Shown: positions 17,153 to 25,956 of the stretch, piece after piece
Layout of the letters: each line of letters starts with the position of its first letter
How positions within the stretch are numbered: position 1 is the stretch's first letter
Assembly (NCBI RefSeq): GCF_004114995.1
Contig: NZ_SDJP01000009.1
Coordinates: forward strand, 1 to 64,000
Direction: 5' to 3'
From: Halorubrum amylolyticum
Lineage (GTDB): Archaea > Halobacteriota > Halobacteria > Halobacteriales > Haloferacaceae
DNA length: 64,000 nt
The notes under the pieces: model-generated
Told to the model about the DNA's origin: nothing
The model's input: the letters and a program-made list of their open reading frames with translations, nothing else
The model's database searches: none
Translations under genes and position numbers: made by a program

Positions 17153-18762
17153 GCGTCCACCTCCCCGTTTCCGGCGTCGCCGTCCGTCTCGGCTGCGTCA
17201 CCTGCCGCTGCGGCGTCGTGGACCGCGGCCCGCTCGACCGAGTCGTCGTCGAGCGTCTCCCCGGCCATCAGCAGTCCGATCTCCTCTTCGGTCACCGTGG
17301 CGGGGTCGACGACCCCAGAAAACTCCCCTTCGTGGATCACGGCGAGCCGGTCGGAGAGCCCCTGCACCTCGTCCAGCTTCGAGGAGACCAGAAGCACCGC
17401 CTTCCCCTCGGCGCGGAGTTCGAGCAGGCGGTCGTGGAGGAACTCCGTGGAGCCGATGTCGACCCCCCGAGTCGGGTGCATCGCCACGACCAGGTCCGGG
17501 TCGCGCTCGAACTCCCGACCCACGATGAACTTCTGCTGGTTGCCGCCGGAGAGCGACTCCGCCTCGGCGTCGGCGTTCGGGGGGCGCACGTCGTACTGCT
17601 CGATCACGGACTCCGCGTGCTCCCGAGAGGCGCGCCAGTCGAGCCGACCGTTCTCGGCAAACGGCGGGTCGTGCTGGCTCCCGAGGATGCCGTTCTCGGT
17701 CAGGTCGTACGACATCACCAACCCCCGTTCCTGTCGGTCTTCGGGGATGAAGGCCATCCCGCGGTCGATGTGTTCGCGACGACTCTCGTCGGCCATCGGC
17801 TCGCCGAGGTAGGTTATATCCCCGCCGGTCGGCTCTCGCATCCCGGTGATCGCCTCGACGAGCTGCGACTGGCCGTTGCCGTCGACGCCCGCGATGCCGA
17901 ACACCTCGCCCGCGCGGATCTCGAAGGAGATCCTCGACACCGCCTCGACGCCGCGGTCGTCGTCGGCGTGGACGTTCGTGGCTTCCAGCACGCGCTCGCC
18001 CGGCTCCTGGGGCGTCGTCGCCGGGTCCATCAGCACCTCGCGGCCGACCATCATCTCCGCGAGCTCCTCGCGGGTCACGTCGTCGGTCGCGACCGTGCCG
18101 ACGTTGACGCCGTCGCGGAGGACCGTGATCTCGTCGGCCGCCGACAGCGCCTCGCCGAGCTTGTGCGAGATGAAGATGATCGTCTTCCCCTGGTCGGTGA
18201 GCTCCTCGAAGACGTCGTACAGGTCCTCGACCTCCTGGGGCGTCAACACCGCGGTCGGCTCGTCGAGGATGAGCACGTCGGCGCCGCGGTACAGCGCCTT
18301 CAGGATCTCGACGCGCTGTTGGACCCCCACCGAGACGTCCTCGATCCGGGCGTCGGGGTCCACGTCGAAGCCGTAGCGTTCGCTCAGGTCGACGACCGCC
18401 TCGCGGGCGGCGGACTCGTCGACGCGGAGCCCGCCCCACGTCTTCGGCTCGTTGCCCAGGACGACGTTCTCCCACACCGTCATCGGGTCGACGAGCATGA
18501 AGTGCTGGTGGATCATGCCGACGCCGGCGTCGATCGCGTCGCGCGGCGAGTCGAACGACTGCGGTTCGCCGTTAAGGAAGACGGTCCCCTCGGTCGGCTC
18601 GTAGAGGCCGTACAGCACGTTCATCAGCGTGGTCTTGCCGGCCCCGTTCTCGCCAAGGAGGGCGTGGACGCTCCCGCGCTCCACCGCGAGATCCACGTCG
18701 TCGTTCGCGACGACCCCGGGGAATCGCTTCGTGATGCCGTCCATGTGGACCGCCGGGTTCAT
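17149..18762 (-). CDS. Nucleoside/sugar-type ABC importer ATPase with two nucleotide-binding domains
   Basis: A 537-residue protein made of two fused ATPase domains, as in NupO and RbsA. The first has Walker A G37-ENGAGKT-T44 and VGVQQRVEILKALYRGADVLILDEPTAVL (signature plus Walker B). The second has a degenerate Walker A (GVDGNGQSQ, no lysine) and SGGNQQKFIVGRE, as is normal for the second half in this family. The C-terminus is acidic. It energises transport by the two permeases encoded immediately downstream. It begins at an ATG 190 nt after the binding-protein gene. Confidence 0.9.
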   Translation of the reverse strand: MNPAVHMDGITKRFPGVVANDDVDLAVERGSVHALLGENGAGKTTLMNVLYGLYEPTEGTVFLNGEPQSFDSPRDAIDAGVGMIHQHFMLVDPMTVWENVVLGNEPKTWGGLRVDESAAREAVVDLSERYGFDVDPDARIEDVSVGVQQRVEILKALYRGADVLILDEPTAVLTPQEVEDLYDVFEELTDQGKTIIFISHKLGEALSAADEITVLRDGVNVGTVATDDVTREELAEMMVGREVLMDPATTPQEPGERVLEATNVHADDDRGVEAVSRISFEIRAGEVFGIAGVDGNGQSQLVEAITGMREPTGGDITYLGEPMADESRREHIDRGMAFIPEDRQERGLVMSYDLTENGILGSQHDPPFAENGRLDWRASREHAESVIEQYDVRPPNADAEAESLSGGNQQKFIVGREFERDPDLVVAMHPTRGVDIGSTEFLHDRLLELRAEGKAVLLVSSKLDEVQGLSDRLAVIHEGEFSGVVDPATVTEEEIGLLMAGETLDDDSVERAAVHDAAAAGDAAETDGDAGNGEVDA

Positions 18763-18952
18763 TCACCCGTAACTCCGCGTCGGAGCCTAAAAGAGCGCGG
18801 ATTCCGAACTGACGCGCTCGAAACTGTCGTTCGATCGATCAGATCGTCTGAAAAGTCGTCGTCGCGGTGGGCGGTCCGGACACCCCGGGATCGGGAGTTC
18901 GCCGCCGCCGTACTGCGCTCAGTGGCTCGTTTCGCTCTGTCGCCCGTTGCGC

Positions 18953-20149
18953 TTAGTTGCTCGTGGTCTCCGGCACGTCGATGTTCCCGGCGATGATCTC
19001 GTCGCGCGCGTCCGAGACGGCGGTCTTGATGTCGTCGGGCACCTCGCCGCCGATCTCCTGGCCGTAGACGCACTCGACGCCGTTGGACTCCAGCCCGAGC
19101 GCGACCGTCTCGCCGCCCTGGTGGTTGTCGTCGATGACGTTCGAGATCGACTCGTACACCGCGGTGTCGACGCGTTTCACCATCGACGCCAGAATCACGT
19201 CCGCGAACGACTCCTCGGAGACCGACTGGTCCTGGTCGACGCCGAACGCGAACCGGCCCTCCTCCTGTGCGGCCTGGAACACGCCGACGCCCGTCGCGCC
19301 CGCGGCGTGGTAGACGATGTCCGCGCCGCTCTGGTACATCGACAGCGCCTGCTCCTGTCCGCCCGAGGGGTCGGCGTAGCTGCCGACGTAGCTCGTGGTG
19401 ACGTCGACGTCGTCGGATGCGTAGTCGACGCCGGCCTCGAAGCCCGCCTGGAACCGGCGGATGACCGGGCTGTCGACGCCGCCGACGAACCCGACGTTCG
19501 TCGAGTCGGGTGCGGTCGAGCCCGCGCCCGCGGAGAAGTCGGTCTCGGTCAGATTCGCGGCGAGCACGCCCATCAGGAACGAGCCCTCGTGCTCGCGGAA
19601 CAGGTAGCTCGCGACGTTCGACTCGTCGACCGTGGTGTCGACGACCATGAAGTCCTGGTCAGGGAACTGCGGCGCGGTCTCGGTGAGCGCGTCGCCCTGG
19701 TTGAACCCGATACAGGAGACCAAGTCGTAGTCCGGGTCCGTCGAACTCGCGTACCGCTGCTGGTACTGCCCGAACTCGCCGGTGCCGTCCGGCTCCGACT
19801 CGGCGTACTCGATGCCGAACTCCTCTTCGGCATCGAGGATTCCCTGCTTGGCCGCGTCGTTGAACGAGTTGTCGCCGAGGCCGCCGTCGGAGTAGACGAT
19901 GCCGACCGTCGCGGGCACGTCGGAGCCGTCAGACCCGTCGGACCCGTCAGACCCGTCGGAACCGTCGTCTCCGTCCGAGCCGTCGGAACCGTCCTCACCA
20001 TCCGAGCCGTCGGAACCGTCCTCACCATCTGAGCCGTCGGAGCCGTCCGACCCGTCGCCACTTGGTCCGCCGCTACAGCCGGCGAGCCCGACGAGGCCCG
20101 CTGCACTTGCCGCCTTGAGGAACCGCCGCCGATCGAAGTCGGATGCCAT
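18953..20149 (-). CDS. BMP-family substrate-binding lipoprotein
   Basis: A 398-residue extracellular binding protein. The N-terminus has a twin-arginine signal (RRRFLK, residues 7-12), a hydrophobic core and a lipobox ending in LAGC with C25 as the lipidation site. A long Ser-Gly-Asp linker (about residues 28-78, DGSDGSDG type) tethers the BMP domain (ATVGIVYSDGGLGDNSFND, CIGFNQGDALTETAPQFPDQ, GGVDSPVIRRFQAGFEAGV). BMP/PnrA proteins bind purine nucleosides, and the operon composition agrees. This is the first gene of the importer operon. Linker length is likely to vary because its DNA is a slippage-prone repeat. Confidence 0.9.
   Translation of the reverse strand: MASDFDRRRFLKAASAAGLVGLAGCSGGPSGDGSDGSDGSDGEDGSDGSDGEDGSDGSDGDDGSDGSDGSDGSDGSDVPATVGIVYSDGGLGDNSFNDAAKQGILDAEEEFGIEYAESEPDGTGEFGQYQQRYASSTDPDYDLVSCIGFNQGDALTETAPQFPDQDFMVVDTTVDESNVASYLFREHEGSFLMGVLAANLTETDFSAGAGSTAPDSTNVGFVGGVDSPVIRRFQAGFEAGVDYASDDVDVTTSYVGSYADPSGGQEQALSMYQSGADIVYHAAGATGVGVFQAAQEEGRFAFGVDQDQSVSEESFADVILASMVKRVDTAVYESISNVIDDNHQGGETVALGLESNGVECVYGQEIGGEVPDDIKTAVSDARDEIIAGNIDVPETTSN
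19918..20062. repeat. Short tandem repeats encoding the Ser-Gly-Asp linker
   Basis: About 145 nt of overlapping 9-, 12- and 15-nt units based on CCGTCGGA/CCGTCAGA, all multiples of three, encode the DGS linker of the binding lipoprotein. The in-frame periodicity means that gain or loss of units changes linker length without breaking the gene. Confidence 0.75.
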
Positions 20150-20344
20150 GTCACCTATAACGGCGGGTACGCGGCATAAATTCGTCGCTCTCCCCGCCCC
20201 GGTGTTGCACGTTCGCGCGATACCGCGGAAACATCGTCGCCTATCCGCCGCGATCGACCGGAGATCGTACCCATGTTCGTGATGTATCAGGATCGATCGG
20301 GATGGTTCGGCCCCTTCCCGTCTCGTCGACGGTAGAGCGAGCGC

Positions 20345-21817
20345 TTACTCGTCGTCGCCGACCGCGGCCACCGCGTCCTCGACGACGGCCTCGACGTCCG
20401 CGATCAGTTCGTCGACGTCGTCGCTCTCGGCGTACACCCGCACGTACGGCTCCGTGCCCGAGGGACGCACGAGCGTCCACGAGGCGTCGGGGAACTCCAG
20501 CCGGACCCCGTGGTCGGTGTCGACCGTCGCGTCCGGGAAGGCGTCGGGCAGGGTCGTCTCCAGCCGCTCCATCACGCCGGGCTTGGCCGCGTCCGGGCAG
20601 TCGACGCTGACCTTGCGGTACGGGCGCTCCGTGATCGGCTCGCGGAGCGCGTCGAGCCCCGACTCGACGACGAGCCGGGCGATCACGGCCGCCGAGGCCA
20701 CCCCGTCGATCCACTCGCCGAAGCCGACGTGGATGTGCTTCCACGGCTCGGCGGCGAAGACGACGCGGGTGTCGTCTTCCGCCGCGGCTGCGGCGTCCGC
20801 CCGCACCGCCGCGATCCCCTCGTGGAGCGCGCCGAGGCGGATGCGCTCGACCCGGCCGCCGGCCTCGCGGACGCGTTCGTCGATCCGACCCGAGGCGTTC
20901 GGGGTCGTCACGACCACCGGGTCCGCGGCGTCGCTCTCGCGGGTGTACCGCTCCGCGAGCAGCGCGAGGACGGTGTCCTCGTGGACCACGTCGCCGTCGG
21001 CGTCGACGATCACGATGCGGTCGGAGTCGCCGTCGTGACCGATCCCGAAGGCGAACCCCTCGGCGTCGTCGCCATCGTCGCCTTGGTCGCCCGCGCTCGG
21101 GCGGCCGGGAGCGGCCACGCCCTCGTTGGCGTCGGCGACGAACGCTCGGAGGTCCCGCAGCGTCTCGGGCGTCGGCTTGCTCCCGCGGCCGGGGAAGTGG
21201 CCGTCGACGTTCCCGTTGAGCGTAACGACCTCGGCGCCCAGCTCCCGCAGGACGGTCGGCGTCGCGGGCGCGGACATCCCGTTCCCGCAGTCGACCGCGA
21301 CCCGGAGGCCGTCGAGATCGTCGCCGAACCCCGCCGCGTACGCGCGGACCGCGTCGAGGTAGCCGTCGAGGGTGTCGACGCGCTCCGTCTCGGTCCATTC
21401 GTCCCACGCCGTCGGCGGCGCCTCGCCCGCGACGCGCTCCTCGACGGCGCGCTCCGCCTCGCGGTCGAACTCGCTTCCGTCCCGGAACAGCTTGATACCG
21501 TTGTCGGCCGGCGGGTTGTGCGAGGCGGTGAGCATCACGCCGTACCGCCCCTGCGAGGCGTGCGCGAGCGCCGGGGTCGGGAGCGGTCCGGCGCGAAGCA
21601 CTCGCACGCCCCCGGACGCGAGCCCCGACTCCATCGCAGCCGCGATCGCCGGGCCGGTCACCCGCCCGTCGCGGGCGAGGACGACTTCGGCGGTCCCTCC
21701 CTCCTCTCCGGCCGATCGCACCTCGGACGCGACCGCGCGGCCGACGGCCAGCGCGAGTTCGGGCGTCACTCGCGTCTCGGCGCTGCCGCGAATCCCCGCG
21801 GTTCCGAACAGGTCCAT
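20345..21817 (-). CDS. glmM: Phosphohexomutase, phosphoglucosamine mutase (GlmM)-like
   Basis: A 490-residue alpha-D-phosphohexomutase. The phosphoserine loop is TASHNPPADNG with S99 as the phosphorylated residue; the metal loop is HDGDSDR; the sugar loop and phosphate loop follow (FAAEPWKHIHVGF, RPSGTEPYVRVYAES). Archaeal members convert glucosamine-6-P to glucosamine-1-P, or glucose/mannose phosphates, for nucleotide-sugar and glycoprotein synthesis. The opening MDLFGTAGIRG is typical of the haloarchaeal GlmM group. Two Asp/Glu-rich insertions (around residues 230-250) reflect halophilic adaptation. Exact sugar specificity is uncertain. Confidence 0.85.
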   Translation of the reverse strand: MDLFGTAGIRGSAETRVTPELALAVGRAVASEVRSAGEEGGTAEVVLARDGRVTGPAIAAAMESGLASGGVRVLRAGPLPTPALAHASQGRYGVMLTASHNPPADNGIKLFRDGSEFDREAERAVEERVAGEAPPTAWDEWTETERVDTLDGYLDAVRAYAAGFGDDLDGLRVAVDCGNGMSAPATPTVLRELGAEVVTLNGNVDGHFPGRGSKPTPETLRDLRAFVADANEGVAAPGRPSAGDQGDDGDDAEGFAFGIGHDGDSDRIVIVDADGDVVHEDTVLALLAERYTRESDAADPVVVTTPNASGRIDERVREAGGRVERIRLGALHEGIAAVRADAAAAAEDDTRVVFAAEPWKHIHVGFGEWIDGVASAAVIARLVVESGLDALREPITERPYRKVSVDCPDAAKPGVMERLETTLPDAFPDATVDTDHGVRLEFPDASWTLVRPSGTEPYVRVYAESDDVDELIADVEAVVEDAVAAVGDDE

Positions 21818-21932
21818 ACCTCCGGTGTCGGCCGGCGTTCGTTAGAAGCCGTCGGTTGCGGGTCGCGAGTGGCGTCGGGGTTCGCACCGCTCCCCGCGAC
21901 GCTTAACAGGGCGGCGGACGCAGCCACCACCG

Positions 21933-22211
21933 ATGACCGACCGAACGCGAGCACATGTGTACGTCTCGGGCCGCGTGCAGGGCGTCTACTACCGGGCGAC
22001 GACCCGCGACACCGCCCGGGAGACGGGCGTCGACGGCTGGGTACGAAACCTCGACGACGGGCGCGTCGAGGCCGTCTTCGAGGGGCCGGAGGCGGCCGTC
22101 GAGGAGATGGTCGCGTGGTGCGAGACGGGGAGTAAGGCGGCCGAGGTCGACGCGGTCGACGCGACCTACGAGGAGCCGGAGGGACTCGACGGGTTCGAAG
22201 TTCGGTGGTAG
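21933..22211 (+). CDS. acyP: Acylphosphatase
   Basis: A 92-residue acylphosphatase that hydrolyses carboxyl-phosphate bonds such as acetyl phosphate or 1,3-bisphosphoglycerate. The active-site pair is visible: R21 in GRVQGVYYRATTRD and N39 in GWVRNLDDGRVEAVFEG. The size and single domain are standard. It diverges from the GlmM-like gene with a 115-nt gap containing TTAACAGG at 21903-21910, a possible promoter element. Confidence 0.92.
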   Translation: MTDRTRAHVYVSGRVQGVYYRATTRDTARETGVDGWVRNLDDGRVEAVFEGPEAAVEEMVAWCETGSKAAEVDAVDATYEEPEGLDGFEVRW

Positions 22212-22250
22212 GTGGTCGGCGCGTAGCACGCACCGCCTCCGACGGGGTCC

Positions 22251-22640
22251 CTACCCGCTGCACTCGGCGAGCCACTCGTGGGCCCACTCGTCGATCTCCT
22301 CGAAGACGGGCGCCAGCGACTCGCCCTTGGCGGTGAGGCTGTAGTAGGTCGCCACGGGCGAGTCCTCCTCCAGCCGGCGGTCGACGAAGCCGGTCTCCTG
22401 GAGGTCGTCGAGCACCCGCGAGAGGGTCCGGGCGTTCGCGTCGGTCTCGCGCTTCAGCTCGTTGAACCGCGACTCGCCGTTCAACAGCTCGTGGAGGACG
22501 ACGAGCCGCCAGCGCGAGCCGATCTGTTCGAGCGAGTCGACGACCGGACACGGCGTCTCCAAGACAGCAGACGTGTCTGCGTCGGCCTCTGCGTCGGTCG
22601 TGTCCGCCGGTTCTGAGCCGGCGAGTTCCTGCGATGACAT
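22251..22640 (-). CDS. HxlR/DUF24-family transcriptional regulator, probable thiol-redox sensor
   Basis: A 129-residue winged-helix regulator. After an acidic N-terminal tail of about 28 residues, the HxlR core begins at CPVVDSLEQIGSRWRLVVLHEL and includes the recognition region ARTLSRVLDDLQETGFVDRR and the wing VATYYSLTAKGESL. C31 sits where Bacillus YodB, CatR and HypR carry their quinone/disulfide-sensing Cys, and a second Cys, C127, lies at the C-terminus where YodB has its partner. It is divergent from a DoxX gene, with a 69-nt shared promoter region. By analogy it represses the DoxX-VOC genes until quinones, aldehydes or oxidants modify C31. Confidence 0.82.
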   Translation of the reverse strand: MSSQELAGSEPADTTDAEADADTSAVLETPCPVVDSLEQIGSRWRLVVLHELLNGESRFNELKRETDANARTLSRVLDDLQETGFVDRRLEEDSPVATYYSLTAKGESLAPVFEEIDEWAHEWLAECSG

Positions 22641-22709
22641 CGGGGTTACCTGCTTACCCTATTGTCCGGGAAGCGATAAATAGGTTACGTCCGTATACGT
22701 AGTTACACG
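22641..22709. promoter_or_regulatory. Divergent promoter/operator of the HxlR and DoxX genes
   Basis: The 69-nt gap contains GGTTACCTGCTTACCC near the regulator start, an AT-rich centre (GCGATAAATAGG) that can serve as a TATA element, and a perfect 8-bp palindrome CGTATACG at 22692-22699, flanked by GTTACGT and TAGTTAC. The palindrome lies at the expected transcription start of the DoxX gene, 11 nt before its ATG, a typical position for a repressor site. HxlR-family regulators usually bind short imperfect palindromes next to their own gene. Confidence 0.5.
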
Positions 22710-23159
22710 ATGTTAGCTGAGATCGCGACGATACCGCTTCAATTCGACTCCCCCTTCGCGGGCGAACTGTTCCTGCTCGGTCGCCTCCTGTTCGGCGTCA
22801 CGCTCGCGTTCATGGGCCTGAACCACTTCATGGACGTCGACACGATGGCCGGCTACGCCGAGTTCAAGGGCCTCCCGGCGCCGCGCTTCTCCGTGATCGC
22901 CTCCGGGCTCGTCCTGGTGCTCGGCGGCCTCGGCGTCGCGGCCGGCGCGTTCCCGGTCCTCGCGGCCGGCGGGCTCGCGGCGTTCCTGCTCGCCTCCGCC
23001 GTGACGATGCACGACTTCTGGTCGATCGACGACCCCGAGGAGAAGCAGAACGAGATGACGAGCTTCCTCAAGAACCTCTACGGCGTCGGCGCCGCGCTCG
23101 CGCTGCTGGCCGTCGGCGGCACCGCGTGGCCGTACGCGGTGAATCTCGGGCTGTTCTGA
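22710..23159 (+). CDS. DoxX-family membrane protein (CatD-like)
   Basis: A 149-residue protein with four predicted transmembrane segments: LFLLGRLLFGVTLAFMGLNHF, the FSVIASGLVLVLGGLGVAAGAF region, AAGGLAAFLLASAVTMHDFW and GVGAALALLAVGG. The motif GLNHFMDVDTM.GYAEFKGLPAP is characteristic of DoxX. In Bacillus the related CatD is encoded with a VOC dioxygenase (CatE) and an HxlR repressor (CatR) and contributes to quinone/catechol resistance. The same gene combination is seen here, which makes a role in electrophile or redox stress likely. Confidence 0.82.
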   Translation: MLAEIATIPLQFDSPFAGELFLLGRLLFGVTLAFMGLNHFMDVDTMAGYAEFKGLPAPRFSVIASGLVLVLGGLGVAAGAFPVLAAGGLAAFLLASAVTMHDFWSIDDPEEKQNEMTSFLKNLYGVGAALALLAVGGTAWPYAVNLGLF

Positions 23160-23241
23160 GCCGGCGAGCCGACGAGTTCCGACCCGCGTCCTCGAACCAC
23201 CCTCACCACTAACTGTTCTCCCGACGACCGGTCACACAGAT

Positions 23242-23724
23242 ATGACTGACGCCCCACCGACCACCGGACTCCACCACGTGACGAACATCTGTACCGACAT
23301 GGACGAGACCGTCGCGTTCTACGAGGACGCGCTCGGCTGGCACACGGTCAAGCGGACGCAGAACTACGACGACCCGGGGACGCCCCACTACTACTTCTCG
23401 TCGACGCCGGAGGGCGAGCCGGGGACCAACGTCACCTACTTCGAATACCCGAACTCGCAGGGCGCGCCCGGACCGGGCGCGAGCCACCACTTCGCGTTCG
23501 GCGTCGAGGACGAGGAAACGCTCCGCGAGTGGCAAGACCACCTCCGCGAACAGGACGTGCGCGTCTCCGAGGTGAAAGACCGCACCTACTTCAAGAGCAT
23601 CTACTTCAGCGACCCCGACGGGCTCGTCTTCGAGCTGGCGACGGCGGGTCCGGGGTTCACTCGCGACGAGGAGGAGCCCGGCAGCGGGGTCATCGACCCG
23701 TTCGAGGAAGGGTACGAGAGCTAG
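23242..23724 (+). CDS. VOC-superfamily protein, glyoxalase/ring-cleaving dioxygenase type (CatE-like)
   Basis: A 160-residue vicinal-oxygen-chelate protein with two betaalphabetabetabeta repeats. The first begins GLHHVTNICTDMDETVAFYEDALGW and the second contains GASHHFAFGVEDEETLREWQDHLRE and SIYFSDPDGLVFELAT. Likely metal ligands are the first-motif His (LHH), the HH before FAFGV and the Glu of FELAT, the classic H/H/E set. The family includes extradiol dioxygenases, glyoxalase I and fosfomycin-resistance enzymes. Following DoxX by 82 nt under the same putative HxlR control suggests detoxification of catechols, quinones or 2-oxoaldehydes. Confidence 0.82.
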   Translation: MTDAPPTTGLHHVTNICTDMDETVAFYEDALGWHTVKRTQNYDDPGTPHYYFSSTPEGEPGTNVTYFEYPNSQGAPGPGASHHFAFGVEDEETLREWQDHLREQDVRVSEVKDRTYFKSIYFSDPDGLVFELATAGPGFTRDEEEPGSGVIDPFEEGYES

Positions 23725-23859
23725 TCCGACTCTCGTCCGACGGACCCGATCCCTCGGCTGACCGATCCGGACCCCCCGGCGACGAGCGCGGCACCCGGAC
23801 ACGTCGATCGCCATCAGATACCCGCCGGAGTGCGGCTCACGCTTCCTCTGTTGGAGACC

Positions 23860-23908
23860 GATAGTTGACAAAAAATTTATTTGGAGTTAGTAACTATCTC
23901 TGGGTTGT
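23860..23908 (+). promoter_or_regulatory. Promoter of the 2-oxoacid dehydrogenase operon with flanking inverted repeat
   Basis: The TATA-like sequence AAAAATTTATTT (23871-23882) lies about 28-35 nt before the E1alpha ATG, predicting a leaderless or nearly leaderless mRNA. It is bracketed by the 7-bp inverted repeat GATAGTT (23860-23866) and AACTATC (23892-23898). The symmetric placement around the TATA box is a plausible operator; the regulator is not apparent in the window. Confidence 0.55.
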
Positions 23909-24949
23909 ATGACATCAATATCAATGAAGAATTCGGGCGGACGGGAGGAAGCGCTCCGTCGGATGTTGCTGATCCGCGAGTTTGACAGCACGGCGGGCGA
24001 CCTGTTCGCCGACGGCGACATCCCGGGGTTCGTACACCTCTACATCGGTGAGGAGGCCGTCGCCGTCGGGGCGTGTGCCGCCCTCGACGGGGACGACTTC
24101 ATCACGAGCACGCACCGCGGCCACGGGCACTGCATCGCGAAGGGGCTCGATCCGCGACGGATGATGGCCGAGCTGCTCGGAAAGCGCGAGGGGTACTGCA
24201 ACGGAAAGGGCGGATCGATGCACATCGCCGACGTCGACGCCAACATGCTCGGCGCGAACGGGATCGTCGGCGCGGGCCCGCCGCTGGCGGCCGGCGCCGC
24301 GCTGACCTGCCAGTACCACGACGAGGACCGCGTCGCGCTCGCGTTCCTCGGCGACGGTGCCGTCGCGCAGGGACAGATCCACGAGGCGATCAACCTTGCC
24401 GCGACGTGGGACCTCCCGGCGGTGTTCCTCGTCGAGAACAACCACTTCGGCGAGGGGACGCCGGTCGAGGAACAGCACAACGTCGAGAAGCTCAGCGAGA
24501 CCGCCGAGTCGTACAACATCCCCGGCTTCACCGTCGACGGAATGGACGTCACCGCCGTCAACGAAGCCGTTGAGGAGGCCCGCGAGCGCGCCCTCGCCGG
24601 CGACGGCCCGACGTTCATCGAGGTGGAGACGTACCGGTATCGCGGCCACTTCGAGGGAGACCCCGAGCCCTACCGCGACGAGGAGGATGTCGAGCGGTGG
24701 CAGCAGCGCGACCCCATCGACACGTTCGCCGACCGGCTGATCGACCGGGGCGAACTCACCGAATCGGAACTCGACGACCTCCGCGCGGAGGTCGAAGCCG
24801 AGATCGAGGAGGCCGTCGCGTTCGCTCAGGAGGCCGACGAGCCGACCCCCGAGGAGGCGTACGACGACATGTTCGGCGAGCCCGTCCCGGAGATCGAACG
24901 CTTTGCGAGCGCGCTCCACGCCGACGGTCGCGGAGGTGATCCCCAATGA
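23909..24949 (+). CDS. Thiamine-diphosphate 2-oxoacid dehydrogenase E1 alpha (acetoin/pyruvate type)
   Basis: A 346-residue E1 alpha subunit of a 2-oxoacid or acetoin dehydrogenase complex. The ThDP motif runs from G148-D149-G150 to N177-N178. The phosphorylation-loop region reads HRGHGHCIAKGLDPRRMMAELLGK and the conserved KGGSMHIAD follows. The haloarchaeal paralogues for branched-chain or pyruvate substrates are usually encoded with their own E2 and E3; this gene is followed by E1 beta and an AcoX-like kinase, which points to the acetoin dehydrogenase (AcoA) subgroup. It decarboxylates or cleaves the substrate and passes the acyl group to lipoyl-E2. Confidence 0.87.
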   Translation: MTSISMKNSGGREEALRRMLLIREFDSTAGDLFADGDIPGFVHLYIGEEAVAVGACAALDGDDFITSTHRGHGHCIAKGLDPRRMMAELLGKREGYCNGKGGSMHIADVDANMLGANGIVGAGPPLAAGAALTCQYHDEDRVALAFLGDGAVAQGQIHEAINLAATWDLPAVFLVENNHFGEGTPVEEQHNVEKLSETAESYNIPGFTVDGMDVTAVNEAVEEARERALAGDGPTFIEVETYRYRGHFEGDPEPYRDEEDVERWQQRDPIDTFADRLIDRGELTESELDDLRAEVEAEIEEAVAFAQEADEPTPEEAYDDMFGEPVPEIERFASALHADGRGGDPQ

Positions 24950-25953
24950 GCACGCAACCCGACACCGCGTCAGTCGACAGCACAGAGTCGATGACCGTCC
25001 GCGAGGCGATCCGCGCCGCGCTTCGCGAGGAGCTGGACCGCGACGAGGACGTGTTCGTCATGGGCGAAGACGTCGGCAACTACGGCGGCGTCTTCGAGGT
25101 CACCGACGGGCTCTACGAGGAGTACGGCGGCGAGCGCGTCCGCGACACCCCGATCAGCGAAGCCGGGTTCGTCGGGGCCGGCGTCGGGGCCGCCGCCAGC
25201 GGCACCCGTCCAGTTGTCGAGGTGATGTTCTCGGACTTCCTCGGCGTGGCGGGCGAACAGATCATGAATCAGATGGCGAAGATGCGGTACATGTTCGGCG
25301 GGAAAGCCGAGATGCCGATCACCGTCCGGACGACCGAAGGCGGCGGCATGGGCGCCGCCAGCCAACACTCCGGCACGCCGCACACGTGGTTCGCCCACTT
25401 CCCGGGGGTGAAGGCGGTCACGCCCGGCACGCCGAAAGCGGCCAAGGGGCTGTTGAAGTCCGCCATCCGCTCGAACGACCCGGTGTTCTTCTTCGAGAAC
25501 AAGCTGATGTACGAGCAGGACGGCGAGGTCCCGACCGATCCGAGCTACACGGCCCCGATCGGAGAGGCGGCAGTCGAACGCGAGGGGAGCGACGTCACGG
25601 TCGTCGCGACACAGCGGCTCGTCGGCGAGTCGCTTTCCGTCGCCGACGACCTCGCGGGCGAGGTCGACGTCGAGGTCATCGACCTGCGGTCGCTGTATCC
25701 GCTGGATACGGAGACGCTCGCTGACAGTATCCAGAAAACGGGGCGGATGGTGATCGCCGACGAGAGCCCGGTCTCGTACGGCGTCCACGCGGAGGTCGTC
25801 TCGCGGATGGTCGAAGACGAGTTCTTCAGCCTCGACGCCCCGCTCCAGCGGGTCGGCGTGCCCGACACCCACATCCCGTTCAGCACGCCGCTCGAGGACG
25901 AGGTCGTCCCCGACGGCGACGACGTCAGAAGCGCCATTCATCAGGTGGTCTGA
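24946..25953 (+). CDS. Thiamine-diphosphate 2-oxoacid dehydrogenase E1 beta (acetoin/pyruvate type)
   Basis: A 335-residue E1 beta subunit. Family motifs include MTVREAIRAALREELDRDEDVFVMGEDVG, TPISEAGFVGAGVGAAASG and the C-terminal transketolase domain (VIDLRSLYPLDTETLADSIQKTGR). Its ATG overlaps the stop of E1 alpha (ATGA), so the subunits are translationally coupled as expected for an alpha2beta2 tetramer. An N-terminal 15-residue tail precedes the conserved part; a second ATG at 24991 matches the usual family start and is an alternative. Confidence 0.88.
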   Translation: MSTQPDTASVDSTESMTVREAIRAALREELDRDEDVFVMGEDVGNYGGVFEVTDGLYEEYGGERVRDTPISEAGFVGAGVGAAASGTRPVVEVMFSDFLGVAGEQIMNQMAKMRYMFGGKAEMPITVRTTEGGGMGAASQHSGTPHTWFAHFPGVKAVTPGTPKAAKGLLKSAIRSNDPVFFFENKLMYEQDGEVPTDPSYTAPIGEAAVEREGSDVTVVATQRLVGESLSVADDLAGEVDVEVIDLRSLYPLDTETLADSIQKTGRMVIADESPVSYGVHAEVVSRMVEDEFFSLDAPLQRVGVPDTHIPFSTPLEDEVVPDGDDVRSAIHQVV

Positions 25954-25956
25954 GCG

